Shown here piece by piece: positions 52,422 to 61,001 of a DNA stretch of 64,000 bases. Source of the DNA: Polyangiaceae bacterium (GTDB taxonomy: Bacteria; Myxococcota_A; Polyangia; Polyangiales; Polyangiaceae); NCBI GenBank assembly GCA_025936115.1, contig JAICTZ010000003.1:1-64000 (forward strand). The letters run 5' to 3'. The notes beneath the pieces are model-generated. The model was not told where the DNA came from, searched no databases, and worked only from the letters and a program-made list of their open reading frames with translations. Numbering within the stretch: the stretch's first letter is position 1; each line of letters starts with the position of its first letter. Position numbers and translations under genes: made by a program.

Positions 52422-53423
52422 CTATGCCGAGCCAGCGAAGCTTCGTAGTTTGCGCCACAGCGTATTGCGCGCGATACCGAGGACGCGCGCGGCCTCCGAC
52501 TGCGAGCCGTCGCAGGCGTCGAGCACGCGAAGGACGTACTCGCGTTCCATCTCTGCTAGCGTCTGGAACGTTCCGAGCTTTGGCTCTGGTGCGCGCCGCG
52601 TGGCGGCCGGAGCGCGTAAGAGCTCCTCGGGCAAATCGGGCTCGTCGATCTCGGAGCCGATCGCCAACGCGGCTCCGTGCCGAGTCACGTTTTCCAACTC
52701 GCGCACGTTTCCCGGCCATGTATAGGCCAGCAGTCGCGCGCGGGCTCGAGCAGTAAAACGGAGCGGGCCATGCTTTTCCTCCGCGAGGAAGTGGTTCGCG
52801 AGGGGCAAGACATCGTCCTTTCGCGCGCGGAGCGGGGGCACCTCGAGGGAAAGCACCTTGAGGCGATAATAGAGATCTTCGCGGAAATTCCCGTCGCGAA
52901 CTCGCTCCGCCAAATTGCGGTGCGTCGCGCAGATAATGCGCACGTCGATGGCAAACGATTGGGTCTCCCCCACGCGGCGAACCTCCCCGTCCTGCAGCGC
53001 GCGCAGGAGCTTCGCTTGCAGCGGCTGAGGCATCTCGCCGATTTCGTCGAGGAACAACGTCCCACCGTCAGCCGACGCGAAGAGCCCGTGACGCGCCGCC
53101 ACGGCGCCCGTGAACGCGCCCTTGCCGTGACCGAACAGCTCGGACTCGAGGAGCTCGGCCGGTAGGGCGGCCACGTTCACGGCCACGAAGGGAAGCTTCG
53201 CGCGCGGCGAGTTTGCATGAATGATCCGTGCGACGACCTCCTTGCCGGTGCCCGTTTCGCCCAGCACCGCGACCGGGGCGTCGCTACCCGCAAACCGCGC
53301 TGCGCGCTTCAAAAGGTCCTGCATCGCGATGCTGTGCGCGACGACGTGAGTCGTCCCTTTCGCGCGGGGTGCGAGCGGGACCAGCCCGCAGACGCTGCAA
53401 GGTCCGTCCGCGCTCTGTTCCAT
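52422..53423 (-). CDS. Sigma-54 enhancer-binding activator with minimal CxxC N-terminus
   Basis: AAA+ domain: Walker A GETGTGKE (55-62), sigma-54 contact loop GAFTGA (102-107), Walker B GTLFLDEIGE (121-130), sensor II RELENV, and a Fis-type HTH at the C-terminus (DACDGSQSEAARVLGIARNTLWRKLRSF). Instead of a GAF or receiver domain there is only a 25-residue N-terminus with C9-SVC12. It is divergent from the RIC gene and lies between the two enhancer/sigma-54 promoters, so it is the likely regulator of both. The cysteine pair could be the redox or NO sensor; that is inference. Confidence 0.9.
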   Translation of the reverse strand: MEQSADGPCSVCGLVPLAPRAKGTTHVVAHSIAMQDLLKRAARFAGSDAPVAVLGETGTGKEVVARIIHANSPRAKLPFVAVNVAALPAELLESELFGHGKGAFTGAVAARHGLFASADGGTLFLDEIGEMPQPLQAKLLRALQDGEVRRVGETQSFAIDVRIICATHRNLAERVRDGNFREDLYYRLKVLSLEVPPLRARKDDVLPLANHFLAEEKHGPLRFTARARARLLAYTWPGNVRELENVTRHGAALAIGSEIDEPDLPEELLRAPAATRRAPEPKLGTFQTLAEMEREYVLRVLDACDGSQSEAARVLGIARNTLWRKLRSFAGSA

Positions 53424-53442
53424 TTGTTACAATATGGAACAC
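53417..53442 (+). promoter_or_regulatory. Upstream activator site 2 of the NO regulon
   Basis: A 26-bp element matching 49151-49176 at 20 of 26 positions. It also contains the dyad TTCCAT/ATGGAA. It overlaps the start codon region of the activator gene, so the activator might also repress itself. Confidence 0.65.
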
Positions 53443-53491
53443 GTCAGGCGACAAGCCAGTGAAATTCGCGAGTTCGGCGAGCCAAGGTGAC

Positions 53492-53506
53492 TGGCATGAG
53501 TCGTGC
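53492..53506 (+). promoter_or_regulatory. Sigma-54 promoter of the RIC gene
   Basis: TGGCATGAGTCGTGC with GG and GC exactly 10 bp apart. Transcription would begin near 53518, giving a short leader with GGAG before ATG 53534. Confidence 0.7.
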
Positions 53507-53533
53507 GAGCGCGATCGTCAGGAGACCAAGAAA

Positions 53534-54238
53534 ATGCTCGATCGTCTTGCGACCACGGCCGAGATTGTCCTCAATCACGCGGAGTGCGCCGAGGTACTCC
53601 GGCGACGCGGCATCGATTTCTGTTGCCGGGGTGGTTTGCCGCTCCACGTAGCGGCAAAATCGAGAGGCGTCGACATCGACGACCTTCTCTCGGAGCTTTC
53701 CAGCACCATCGCCTTATCGAGCGCCATTGCAGCGCAGCGCGGCGAACACGGAAGCGACCCCCGGCGACTCTCGACGCAGAGCCTCATCGAGCACATCGTC
53801 GCCCAGCATCACGAATACACGCGGCGCACCTTGCCGTCTCTCGCGAAACTGGCGAAGACGGTCGCCCGCATGCACGGCGCGTACAATCCGAAGCTCGGCG
53901 CGCTCGCTGACGCCGTCGATGCGCTCGGGGAGACGCTGATTCCGCACCTCGACGACGAAGAGCTGAGGTTGTTCCCAGCGCTGCTGCACGACGCCGGCAG
54001 CGCGCAGCTCGCGAAGCACTTCGCCTCGATGGTCAGCGAACACTATGCGGTCGCGATGCTGCTCGAGCTCGTTCGGTCCTCCGCCGACGATTTCGTCGTG
54101 CCGGATTGGGCATGCCAGAGCTACCGGAATTTGTTCTCGGAGCTCGAACGGCTCGAAATCGACGTATTCCGGCACGCTCACCTCGAAAATCACGTACTCA
54201 TGCCCCGGTTCTCACGAACGCACGACGCGGCCCAATGA
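53534..54238 (+). CDS. Iron-sulfur cluster repair di-iron protein (RIC/YtfE/ScdA family)
   Basis: ATG 53534. An N-terminal ScdA_N-like domain with the paired cysteines GIDFCCRGG (26-34) leads to a hemerythrin-like four-helix bundle with metal ligands in HIVAQHHEYTRRTLP, LIPHLDDEELRLFPAL, SEHYAVAMLLE and HAHLENHVLMPRF. 234 residues. RIC proteins repair Fe-S clusters damaged by NO or oxidants. The dedicated sigma-54 promoter and enhancer support NO induction. Upstream in-frame codons to 53228 are not part of the gene. Confidence 0.93.
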   Translation: MLDRLATTAEIVLNHAECAEVLRRRGIDFCCRGGLPLHVAAKSRGVDIDDLLSELSSTIALSSAIAAQRGEHGSDPRRLSTQSLIEHIVAQHHEYTRRTLPSLAKLAKTVARMHGAYNPKLGALADAVDALGETLIPHLDDEELRLFPALLHDAGSAQLAKHFASMVSEHYAVAMLLELVRSSADDFVVPDWACQSYRNLFSELERLEIDVFRHAHLENHVLMPRFSRTHDAAQ

Positions 54239-54465
54239 CCCCCTTAGCGTCGGAGCCCCGCGACGTCGTCGGCGCGCGGACGCCGAAGCTCCAGCACGGC
54301 TGACCAGCGCTCGCCACCGGGGCAGTGCGGATCAGCTCCCAATCGCGCAAAATGCTGGAGTCGGCAGCCGCAGTTTCCGTATCAGTGAGCTGCATGTGTT
54401 CGGGCACTGTATGCGAAGCGTTCGGGGATCGACCGTCAACGATTCTTCGCTATGACCGACGTCAG

Positions 54466-55653
54466 CTACTTTGTTCGGACGCAGCGCGCGCCAGCGGCAT
54501 GCGTGACGGTATCGAGCGCGACCGCCGCAGCCTCTCCGGATCTCACTGCCCCTTCGATACCCGGTCCGTGGAAGGCGCCCCCCGCAAGCAAGATCCCGCG
54601 ACGGGCGAGCGTTCGCTCCACCGCGGCGACTCTCTGGCGCTGGCCGGCGTCCAACACCGCCATCGCCTCCGGCCACCTATCCACCCAGGCCTGCTCCGGA
54701 TCGTCACCCATCCCGAGCACGCGCCGCAAGACCTCGCGTCCACGGCGTATCCATCCGGCATCCGCCATGGTTTCGAGCTCCGCTGGCGACGGTCGAAAGA
54801 ACAAGCGCAAGAGCACGTGACCTTCCGGCGCACGATCGGGCAGCTTCGAAGACGAGAACGTGCAGGCTCGGCAGCCATCGAGAGACACCGATTCCAAGAC
54901 CACGAAGCCGCTACCGCCCAGCTCGACACCGACCGACGAGCGCGCGTAGGCGAGCGAGACCGTCACGGTGGACAGGGCGGTCGCCTGTTCGAGACCCGTC
55001 GATTGACCTATCGACCGACGCAGGAGATCACCTGCAAAGCGCGCTCCCGTTGCCAAAACGATCGAGTCTACGCGCACACGAGTCAAGGACCCGGCCACGA
55101 GCTCCCACGCCGAGCCGGACGGCAAAATTTGCCAGATGGGGTCATTGACACGCACCGTCACTCGATCGCGGATCCTGGCCGCAAGCGCCCGAACCAGTTC
55201 ACCCATGCCGCCGCGGAAGGAGGCAATCCCTTGCGCTCGTCGTCCGTGCGGCGCGCGTAGACCGAGTCGCGCGGGCGCTTCGCCGGCCTCGAGCACACCA
55301 AGGGAGCGGCCGTCGAAACCGTAGGATAGGTGCGCTCGCTGGCCGACGATGCGCTCCGTGACACCGAGCTCCCCCGCCAGCGCGCCGATGCCCTCGCTCC
55401 CGAATGCAAAGCCCTCTGCGCCACGCTCGACGACGAAGCCATTACGGACATCGGTCCACAGCTGCCCACCCAAGCGCCCGTTCGCCTCGAACAGCGTCAC
55501 CTCGTCGCCTGCCAGCATCCTGCGATAGGCCACGACTAGACCAGCGATGCCTCCTCCGACGATGCCCACGCGGCGCGGCGAGCGCTGGGGTTTCGTCTGG
55601 CGGCGCGCACGCGTCGATTCTTCCTGGCTGAACATGGACATGGCTGAAGTCAT
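54466..55653 (-). CDS. HemY/PPO-like FAD-dependent oxidoreductase
   Basis: ATG 55653 with GGAG upstream. FAD Rossmann motif VGIVGGGIAGLVVAYRRMLAGDEVTLFEANGRLGGQLWT, then VVERGAEGFAFGSEGIGALAGELGV, typical of protoporphyrinogen oxidase, and a C-terminal FAD motif GILLAGGAFHGPGIEGAVRSGEAAA. At 395 residues it is shorter than classical HemY (about 470), so a paralog with another substrate is possible. Its place beside NO genes suggests a role in heme supply. The gap 54239-54465 holds no gene. Confidence 0.8.
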   Translation of the reverse strand: MTSAMSMFSQEESTRARRQTKPQRSPRRVGIVGGGIAGLVVAYRRMLAGDEVTLFEANGRLGGQLWTDVRNGFVVERGAEGFAFGSEGIGALAGELGVTERIVGQRAHLSYGFDGRSLGVLEAGEAPARLGLRAPHGRRAQGIASFRGGMGELVRALAARIRDRVTVRVNDPIWQILPSGSAWELVAGSLTRVRVDSIVLATGARFAGDLLRRSIGQSTGLEQATALSTVTVSLAYARSSVGVELGGSGFVVLESVSLDGCRACTFSSSKLPDRAPEGHVLLRLFFRPSPAELETMADAGWIRRGREVLRRVLGMGDDPEQAWVDRWPEAMAVLDAGQRQRVAAVERTLARRGILLAGGAFHGPGIEGAVRSGEAAAVALDTVTHAAGARCVRTK

Positions 55654-55817
55654 GCTGGTCTCCGCCGCCGATCGCGCCCGTCTCTTCAGGCGCGCGGCTC
55701 TACTAACCACCTAACAGACGTCGCAGCGCCGCCCCATGACCGCCATCAGTGTGCCGCAGGCCGGCGTGAACGAACCTCCCCGAAGTATGATGTGCATCAG
55801 CTCGAGGGAGGCAGCTC

Positions 55818-57332
55818 CTATTCGGTGATGGGTGCCCCGGTCACGTCGCACGAATAGAACGCGTTGTAATCGGCGTCGGCCGTAAGTCCCTTGCCTTCCA
55901 CCCAGTCCTTCGAAGCGCACGACGGGCGACAGCAGTCCTCCATGGTCGTCGTTTCGTAGGGATGGCCCGCCGTGGATTTCGTCCAGAACGCGGGGTTCGC
56001 CGGGGGCGCGCCCGGGCTGCCGAGATCGTGCTCCACGGCAGGCAAACCTTGCGAGGCGAGCTTGCAGCCAGTCACTTGCGTCAGGTGCTCGGGGCATTCG
56101 ATCTTCATGACGTAGACCGACCAATTCATGTGGTAGTCCGAATCAGGAGCGTTCGATTGCACGCAGGAGCGCTGCGCTTCTTGCGTTAGACCGGAGATGC
56201 CCGAGGAGAGCTCGGCGCACGCGGCCGCGACCCTCCCCTGACACGCTGCGGAGGCGAGAGACTCCGTCGTGACCCATTGGCGATCCGTCTTGCACTCCGA
56301 ATAGAGGCTGACGGGTTTCACGCCGCCCTGGCTCGGCTGACCGTCAGCAGGGTACGCGTCGTACAAATATTTACCTGACCTGGCCTGGGGTTGCAGGTTC
56401 GGGGCGCACGCATTGTTGGCGCCGAGTCCGCCGGCCGCCATGTACACGTCGAACGTGGTCGGCGTCGCCGCGGTGTTGAAACTCTGAACGATGAGCGGCT
56501 TCGGCAGCGGAATAGCCGAGGACGGTGGATCGGGGTTGTCCGGGTTCGTGAGAACCTGCCGCTCGTTGTAGGGGCTCGGATAGGCGTACACGAGCTCGTA
56601 GCATTGGCAGCAGGTGCTCGTCGCGTCACCGTCGATGGCTCCGCGATCGACGTCGTGACCGACGACCGCATAGTTGAAGTCAGAGTTGCCGTCGTCGAGG
56701 GCGGCTTGCGCCATCTCGTCGCTGAACAGCATGAAGCGCGGGCAGATGAACGTCACATCCGCGTACGGCTTCTCGGCGCTGCTCTCGAGACAGGCATTGA
56801 TGGTGCTGCATTTGCCGCCGCACAAGCTCGTCGCGTCACCTTGGATGCAGCCCTCCTGAAAATCGATGTAGTCCTGATTGTGACATTGGCTCGGCGGCGG
56901 CAGCGCGTACGTCCCCGGGCCGACGAGCTTTCCGCCGCTGCCTGCGACACTGGTCGTGCCCGCCGTGCCGGCCCCCGCAGCGGTCGCCGCTCCCGCAGCG
57001 GCAACGCCGCTTGCGCCACCCGCCGGTGCCACGCCGCCGAACCCAACGCCGGCACTCCCCGCCGGAGCTCCGCCTCCGACGCCAGCGTCGCCCGTGGTTG
57101 CTCGTCCCCCACCCGCGCTTCCGTGGCCTCCTTGCCCGCCTGCTGCATTGGCAAACCCGGCCGAACCGGACATCCCACCGCCCGCCAGCGTTCCGCCGCC
57201 TCCCGACGTAGCGCCACTATGATTGTCGCCCGCTCCCGCCGACGGCGGATGGCTCCCGCCCGAACCACACGCCAACAAGAACGCAAGACAAGTCGAGGCG
57301 ATTGAAGTGGATGCAGCGTTCACCGTGACCAA
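55818..57332 (-). CDS. GH45-like secreted endoglucanase with circularly permuted motif order
   Basis: TTG 57332 or GTG 57323 start. Lipoprotein signal (CLAFLLAC), Gly/Ala linker (23-140), then a Cys-rich domain. GH45 blocks occur in the order STCCQCYELVY (239-249), PLIVQSFNTAATPTTFDVYMAAGGLGANNAC (279-309), KIECPEHLTQVTGC (410-423), MEDCCRPSC (464-472) and FYSCD (492-496). In canonical GH45 enzymes the DCCKPSC and FSC blocks come first. The catalytic base (D in DCC, here D466) and acid (D in HFD, here D295) are both kept but reversed in order. Activity on cellulose or another beta-glucan is predicted, not shown. Confidence 0.7.
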   Translation of the reverse strand: MVTVNAASTSIASTCLAFLLACGSGGSHPPSAGAGDNHSGATSGGGGTLAGGGMSGSAGFANAAGGQGGHGSAGGGRATTGDAGVGGGAPAGSAGVGFGGVAPAGGASGVAAAGAATAAGAGTAGTTSVAGSGGKLVGPGTYALPPPSQCHNQDYIDFQEGCIQGDATSLCGGKCSTINACLESSAEKPYADVTFICPRFMLFSDEMAQAALDDGNSDFNYAVVGHDVDRGAIDGDATSTCCQCYELVYAYPSPYNERQVLTNPDNPDPPSSAIPLPKPLIVQSFNTAATPTTFDVYMAAGGLGANNACAPNLQPQARSGKYLYDAYPADGQPSQGGVKPVSLYSECKTDRQWVTTESLASAACQGRVAAACAELSSGISGLTQEAQRSCVQSNAPDSDYHMNWSVYVMKIECPEHLTQVTGCKLASQGLPAVEHDLGSPGAPPANPAFWTKSTAGHPYETTTMEDCCRPSCASKDWVEGKGLTADADYNAFYSCDVTGAPITE

Positions 57333-57383
57333 GAGACACTAACCCGCCTGATCATGGAACTCTGTCAGCTTCGGCTCGTGACC

Positions 57384-57403
57384 GGCATGACGGCCGTCAT
57401 GCC
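57384..57403. promoter_or_regulatory. 20-bp perfect palindrome upstream of the GH45-like gene
   Basis: GGCATGACGGCCGTCATGCC, a perfect dyad 52-71 bp upstream of the GH45-like start. A second dyad, TGACG-N5-CGTCA, follows immediately (57405-57419). The best copy of the motif also present at 46344 and 62376. Confidence 0.7.
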
Positions 57404-57455
57404 GATGACGCGCGACGTCACGCGGGGCCTGGCAAATACCCGATCTCGAGCCGAA

Positions 57456-58127
57456 TCAAGGCGCATTCGGCAGCGCGAACAGCGCTATCGCGACGAAATG
57501 ACTCAGGCTGCCGAGGAGCACGAACCCGTGCCAGATCCCGTGGTGGTGCGGTAGCCGCCGCCAAATGTAGAAAGGGACGCCGAGCGTATAAACGACTCCA
57601 CCGGCCACCAGTAGGAGCAGCGCGCGCGGCTCCAATGTCCGCGCGAGCTCGGGGCCAACCGCAATGACCAGCCAACCCATTCCTAGCGCTAGCCGTATCC
57701 GTCCGCCTTCTCGCGATCGTCGCCGGCAGAGCCTGTAGACCGCCGCCGCACACAGGGTCCACATACCCGCGAGCAACGCGTAGCTGCCCCACCCGCGGAG
57801 CACCGTCAGCGCGAACGCGGTGTACGTACCGGCGATGAGCACGAAGATCGAACAGTGATCGAGGGTTCGGAGTCGCTGCTTGGTCCGCTTCCAGGCCGGC
57901 GGAACGGCGTGGTACGCGGTCGAGGACGAATACATGAGGACCAGCGACACGATGTATATCCCGCAGCCTGCGCGCGTCACGAAATCGTGCGCGGCCGCCC
58001 TTTGGCAAAGAGCCGGAGCCCAGGCCACGGTCGCGACAGCGCCAAGCGCGTGTGTCGCAACGTGAAAGCACTCCTCGGCAGCCGAGTAGGTCCTCGGAAG
58101 GCTCGAATTTTCAGCTTCACTCGTCAC
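57456..58127 (-). CDS. Hemolysin III / PAQR-family membrane protein
   Basis: GTG 58127 overlaps the expansin stop (GTGA). Seven TM helices with the family signature: AAEECFHVATHALGAVATVAW, YSSSTAYHAVPPAWKRTKQRLRTLDHCSIFVLIAGTYTAFAL, and HGIWHGFVLLGSLSHFVAIALF. The conserved Ser-His-Asp-His set (SSTAYH, DH, HGIWH...SH) suits a zinc-dependent lipid hydrolase of the CREST superfamily. 223 residues. Why it is coupled to an expansin is unclear. Confidence 0.88.
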   Translation of the reverse strand: MTSEAENSSLPRTYSAAEECFHVATHALGAVATVAWAPALCQRAAAHDFVTRAGCGIYIVSLVLMYSSSTAYHAVPPAWKRTKQRLRTLDHCSIFVLIAGTYTAFALTVLRGWGSYALLAGMWTLCAAAVYRLCRRRSREGGRIRLALGMGWLVIAVGPELARTLEPRALLLLVAGGVVYTLGVPFYIWRRLPHHHGIWHGFVLLGSLSHFVAIALFALPNAP

Positions 58128-59728
58128 GGCGTGCGCGCAAACTGTACGCCGGTATCAATGTAGTACGTCGCCGGATCTTGTTGCGGATCGGTCGGCGCAA
58201 ACTGCTTGATGCTTCCGGTCGCTTCGACCACTTCTCCCGTTGGGCTCGTGAAACGCAGTGAGATCGGAAGCGCGAACGGGCCGGCGCCCTGCGGAACCAC
58301 CCAGGTGCCGTAGCGCTCCTGGGGCCGCGCGCTCGTGTAGTTGCCGTCGCGCTGCATGGCGATCCAGTCTCCCGACGCGAGCTCGGCCTCGACCTTCGTC
58401 ATCGAGCCCGGCCCCGTGGCGTTCACCGCCGACATGGCGAAATAGTAGTCGCTCGCGCCGGGCAGCAACCACACGTAGATGTTGCCGATGACCGGACATG
58501 GGACGCGCTTGTACTTCGTGGCAATGACGCCGTCGACGATGCCGCCGTTCGGATCACCCGATTGGAGGCGCGCCATCGTGATGTCGGAGAGATCGAGATG
58601 GATGCTCTCCTCGGGCTCTGGGTCGTGCTCCAGCGGAAGGTCCCCCGGCGGGAGCGGGCAACCGTACGTGAAGTCGAGCGTATCGGATTTGACCTCGGCG
58701 CAGTGATCTCGCCCGGACCCACAGCACCATTTCGAGTTCGCCGAGCACGGACACGAGTCGGTCACCTGGAGCACGACAGGTGCCGTGTAACCCTCCTCGC
58801 CGGGCTGATACTCGCTCCCGTCGGACTTCGTGCGCTCGAGCTCGAAACACTCGCCGCAACTCAGGTAATTGTCGCGCTCGCCCGGCAAGCTCGGCCAAAA
58901 CTGCGTGTAGTAATTGCCCTGCGGCGCCGCGAAGTTGCCGCGCAGGGTGATCCCGGCGGGGTCCTGGCAAAGGGCTGGATACGCTTTGCAGAAAGCGTCA
59001 CACTTCGCGGCCAAAGTCGGATCCGTGTCTTGGAATTTGTCGGCGGTGGTGCAAATGCCGTAGTAACCGAATCCGCAGGCGCCGCCGTTCGTAATGCCGT
59101 AGTGGGTCGAGCGCGAGTAGTGCCAAGGCTCGTCGTCACCGACGCAGTGAACTTCGGGCCATTCTCCCGAGATGCATCCTTTGCTGCTCACCGCGACGCA
59201 CTGGTCGGTGCCTTCGCACTTGCCGCAGCTCTCCGACTTCGGGTCGTCGGCGCAATATTGGGCGCAGCACACGTTGTCGACGAGGGCCCACGAGCCGCAG
59301 CCCGCCTTCGCGGGATCGAGCTCGGGATAGGGCGCCTCGTGACGAGCAGGCGGCCCGACGACGCACGCATCACCGTCTCCGCCTTCCGCCCCGGCATGAC
59401 CACCGCTCGCCGGAGCGCCACCAGGTTCAGCGACGGGAATGCTCGCCGCGCCACCCATCGACACCCCACCGCCTGCACCTGCACCTGCACCTGCACCTGC
59501 ACCTGCACCTGCACCTGCGCCTGCACCTCCGTTCGGCACCGAGACTCGGGCGCCGGGCTCGGGAGCGATTCCGTTCGTGTTGCCAGCACTCGTGCATCCC
59601 GCCACCGCCACCGCGACGAGCGCCGCCTGCAGGCCGATGCAGCAACGGACTCTCGGGACGAAGCGGGCGCGCACTGCGCTCGCGTCAGGCCCGGCGAACG
59701 GGCGCACCTCCGGCCAAGCTCGGGTCAT
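58124..59728 (-). CDS. Bacterial expansin-like lipoprotein
   Basis: ATG 59728 overlaps the VWA gene stop (ATGA). The lipoprotein signal ends AVAVAGC45, followed by an (Ala-Gly)n linker (68-87) and a Cys-rich insert (about 143-195). Domain 1 (DPBB): THYGITNGGACGFGYYGIC (208-226), SCGECFELE (290-298), QVTDSCPCSANSKWCC (321-336) and the conserved HLDLS (377-381). Domain 2 (CBM63-like): YKRVPCPVIGNIYVWLLPGASDYY and SGDWIAMQRDGNYT. GACGFG and YKRVPC are close to plant alpha-expansin signatures. Expansins loosen cellulose-matrix contacts without hydrolysis. Confidence 0.87.
   Translation of the reverse strand: MTRAWPEVRPFAGPDASAVRARFVPRVRCCIGLQAALVAVAVAGCTSAGNTNGIAPEPGARVSVPNGGAGAGAGAGAGAGAGAGAGGGVSMGGAASIPVAEPGGAPASGGHAGAEGGDGDACVVGPPARHEAPYPELDPAKAGCGSWALVDNVCCAQYCADDPKSESCGKCEGTDQCVAVSSKGCISGEWPEVHCVGDDEPWHYSRSTHYGITNGGACGFGYYGICTTADKFQDTDPTLAAKCDAFCKAYPALCQDPAGITLRGNFAAPQGNYYTQFWPSLPGERDNYLSCGECFELERTKSDGSEYQPGEEGYTAPVVLQVTDSCPCSANSKWCCGSGRDHCAEVKSDTLDFTYGCPLPPGDLPLEHDPEPEESIHLDLSDITMARLQSGDPNGGIVDGVIATKYKRVPCPVIGNIYVWLLPGASDYYFAMSAVNATGPGSMTKVEAELASGDWIAMQRDGNYTSARPQERYGTWVVPQGAGPFALPISLRFTSPTGEVVEATGSIKQFAPTDPQQDPATYYIDTGVQFARTP
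59472..59525. repeat. CCTGCA hexanucleotide repeat in the expansin linker
   Basis: Nine consecutive 6-bp units, seven identical CCTGCA, one CCTGCG, one CCTGCA. They encode the alternating Ala-Gly linker. Slippage would change linker length in steps of two residues without frameshift. Confidence 0.9.
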
Positions 59729-60990
59729 CTCACGATCGTCGCGCAGCCGAAGACGACGCTGAGTTGCCCCTGGGTATCCTGCTGGATTTGATCGCAGCTG
59801 TCCTGGCAGAGCACGATCTTGGTGGGCGCCGCCGGGGCGTCGTAATGCCAGCCTCCGCCCGGACTGCACGAGTCGTTGCGAGGGATCGTCGCTTCGCCGC
59901 CCGCGCTGGTCTTGAACGCGACGTTCACGGATTCGAATGTTTGTCCCGGCGGCCGCTTGGGCATCGGAAAATCGCACGAGAAAGTCTCGCTGCGAATGGC
60001 CGCGAGTGTCTCGTGGAAGGTTGCGCTCGTCGCCGCCGGGTCGGAATCCGACACGATCGTTGCATGCTCGGTGCCACCCGCGAGCGCAATGGCTTGCAGC
60101 GAATCGAGAGAAGGTCCAATTCCGACGACGTACGTCGGAATCGAGGGGCTGCCGGCCAGAGCGTTCGCGGCGACTTGCGAGACGTGGGCGACGTCGTTGT
60201 CCACGCAGCCCTCGACCACCTGCCCGTCGACGTAGAACCCCGGTTCCCCGTCGGTGACGAGCACGACGACCGTCTTTTCTCCGGGATGGTCGCTCGCGAT
60301 CTTCTGCGCCAGCCGCACGCCGCCCTGGAGCGCCGGCAGGGTGGGCGTCCCGCCTTGCGGCAGCGTGTTCCCGAGCAGCGTGACGAAGCTGCTCCGACCT
60401 TGGTCGCTGTTCAAGGCAGTGAGCGCGAGGCCGGGCGGACTCGCGGCCTGCGGGTTGTCGTAGGGTCCATTGCACGCCGTCGTCAAATCCCCGTTGACGG
60501 GGAAGAACGAGAGTACGGCGCTGATCGCGGTCGAGCTCGGATCGGCGAAGAAGGCCTGCATGCCGGCTCGCATCGGATCCCAGCGTGCCGCCGGATCGAA
60601 GCCGTCTGCCGGATTCCCCATGCTGCCGGATTTGTCGTAAACGAAGACGATGTTGACCGGGGAGAGCTCGGCGTTTCGTGTGTCCACGGCGCACGCGCTG
60701 CTGTCACCCGGCCCCGAGCCCGCGAGCGCGCTCGCACCTGCGGGCAATGCGCTGGCGCTGGCACCGGTCCCGCCGGAACCACCACCGGCGTCACGGCTCC
60801 CGGATCCGCCTCCGCTCGGAATAATGATGCTGCTCTGGCCCGCCTGAGCCGAGCTGCCCGCGCCAGCGGTCGAGCCGTTGCCGAGGCTCGACGTGTCGGC
60901 CGCGGGAGCTGCCGCGCTGCAGGCGAGAAGCACGGCGCAGGCACCGGCGGCGGTGACGTGCGAAGTTGGAGCTTTTGCGTAGTGAGACAT
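59725..60990 (-). CDS. VWA-domain lipoprotein
   Basis: ATG 60990 with GAGGG upstream (GTG 61005 overlapping the previous stop is the alternative). Signal AGACAVLLACSAAAPA, low-complexity Ser/Gly linker, then a von Willebrand A domain: NIVFVYDKSGSMGNP (MIDAS DxSxS), DRGRSS-type loop, KTVVVLVTDGEPGFY (third MIDAS Asp) and IPTYVVGIGPSLDSLQAIALAGGTEHA. A C-terminal Cys-rich segment ends NDSCSPGGGWHYDAPAAPTKIVLCQDSC. Common as a metal-dependent surface adhesion protein in myxobacteria. Confidence 0.87.
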   Translation of the reverse strand: MSHYAKAPTSHVTAAGACAVLLACSAAAPAADTSSLGNGSTAGAGSSAQAGQSSIIIPSGGGSGSRDAGGGSGGTGASASALPAGASALAGSGPGDSSACAVDTRNAELSPVNIVFVYDKSGSMGNPADGFDPAARWDPMRAGMQAFFADPSSTAISAVLSFFPVNGDLTTACNGPYDNPQAASPPGLALTALNSDQGRSSFVTLLGNTLPQGGTPTLPALQGGVRLAQKIASDHPGEKTVVVLVTDGEPGFYVDGQVVEGCVDNDVAHVSQVAANALAGSPSIPTYVVGIGPSLDSLQAIALAGGTEHATIVSDSDPAATSATFHETLAAIRSETFSCDFPMPKRPPGQTFESVNVAFKTSAGGEATIPRNDSCSPGGGWHYDAPAAPTKIVLCQDSCDQIQQDTQGQLSVVFGCATIVR

Positions 60991-61001
60991 CAGAATCGCC
61001 C

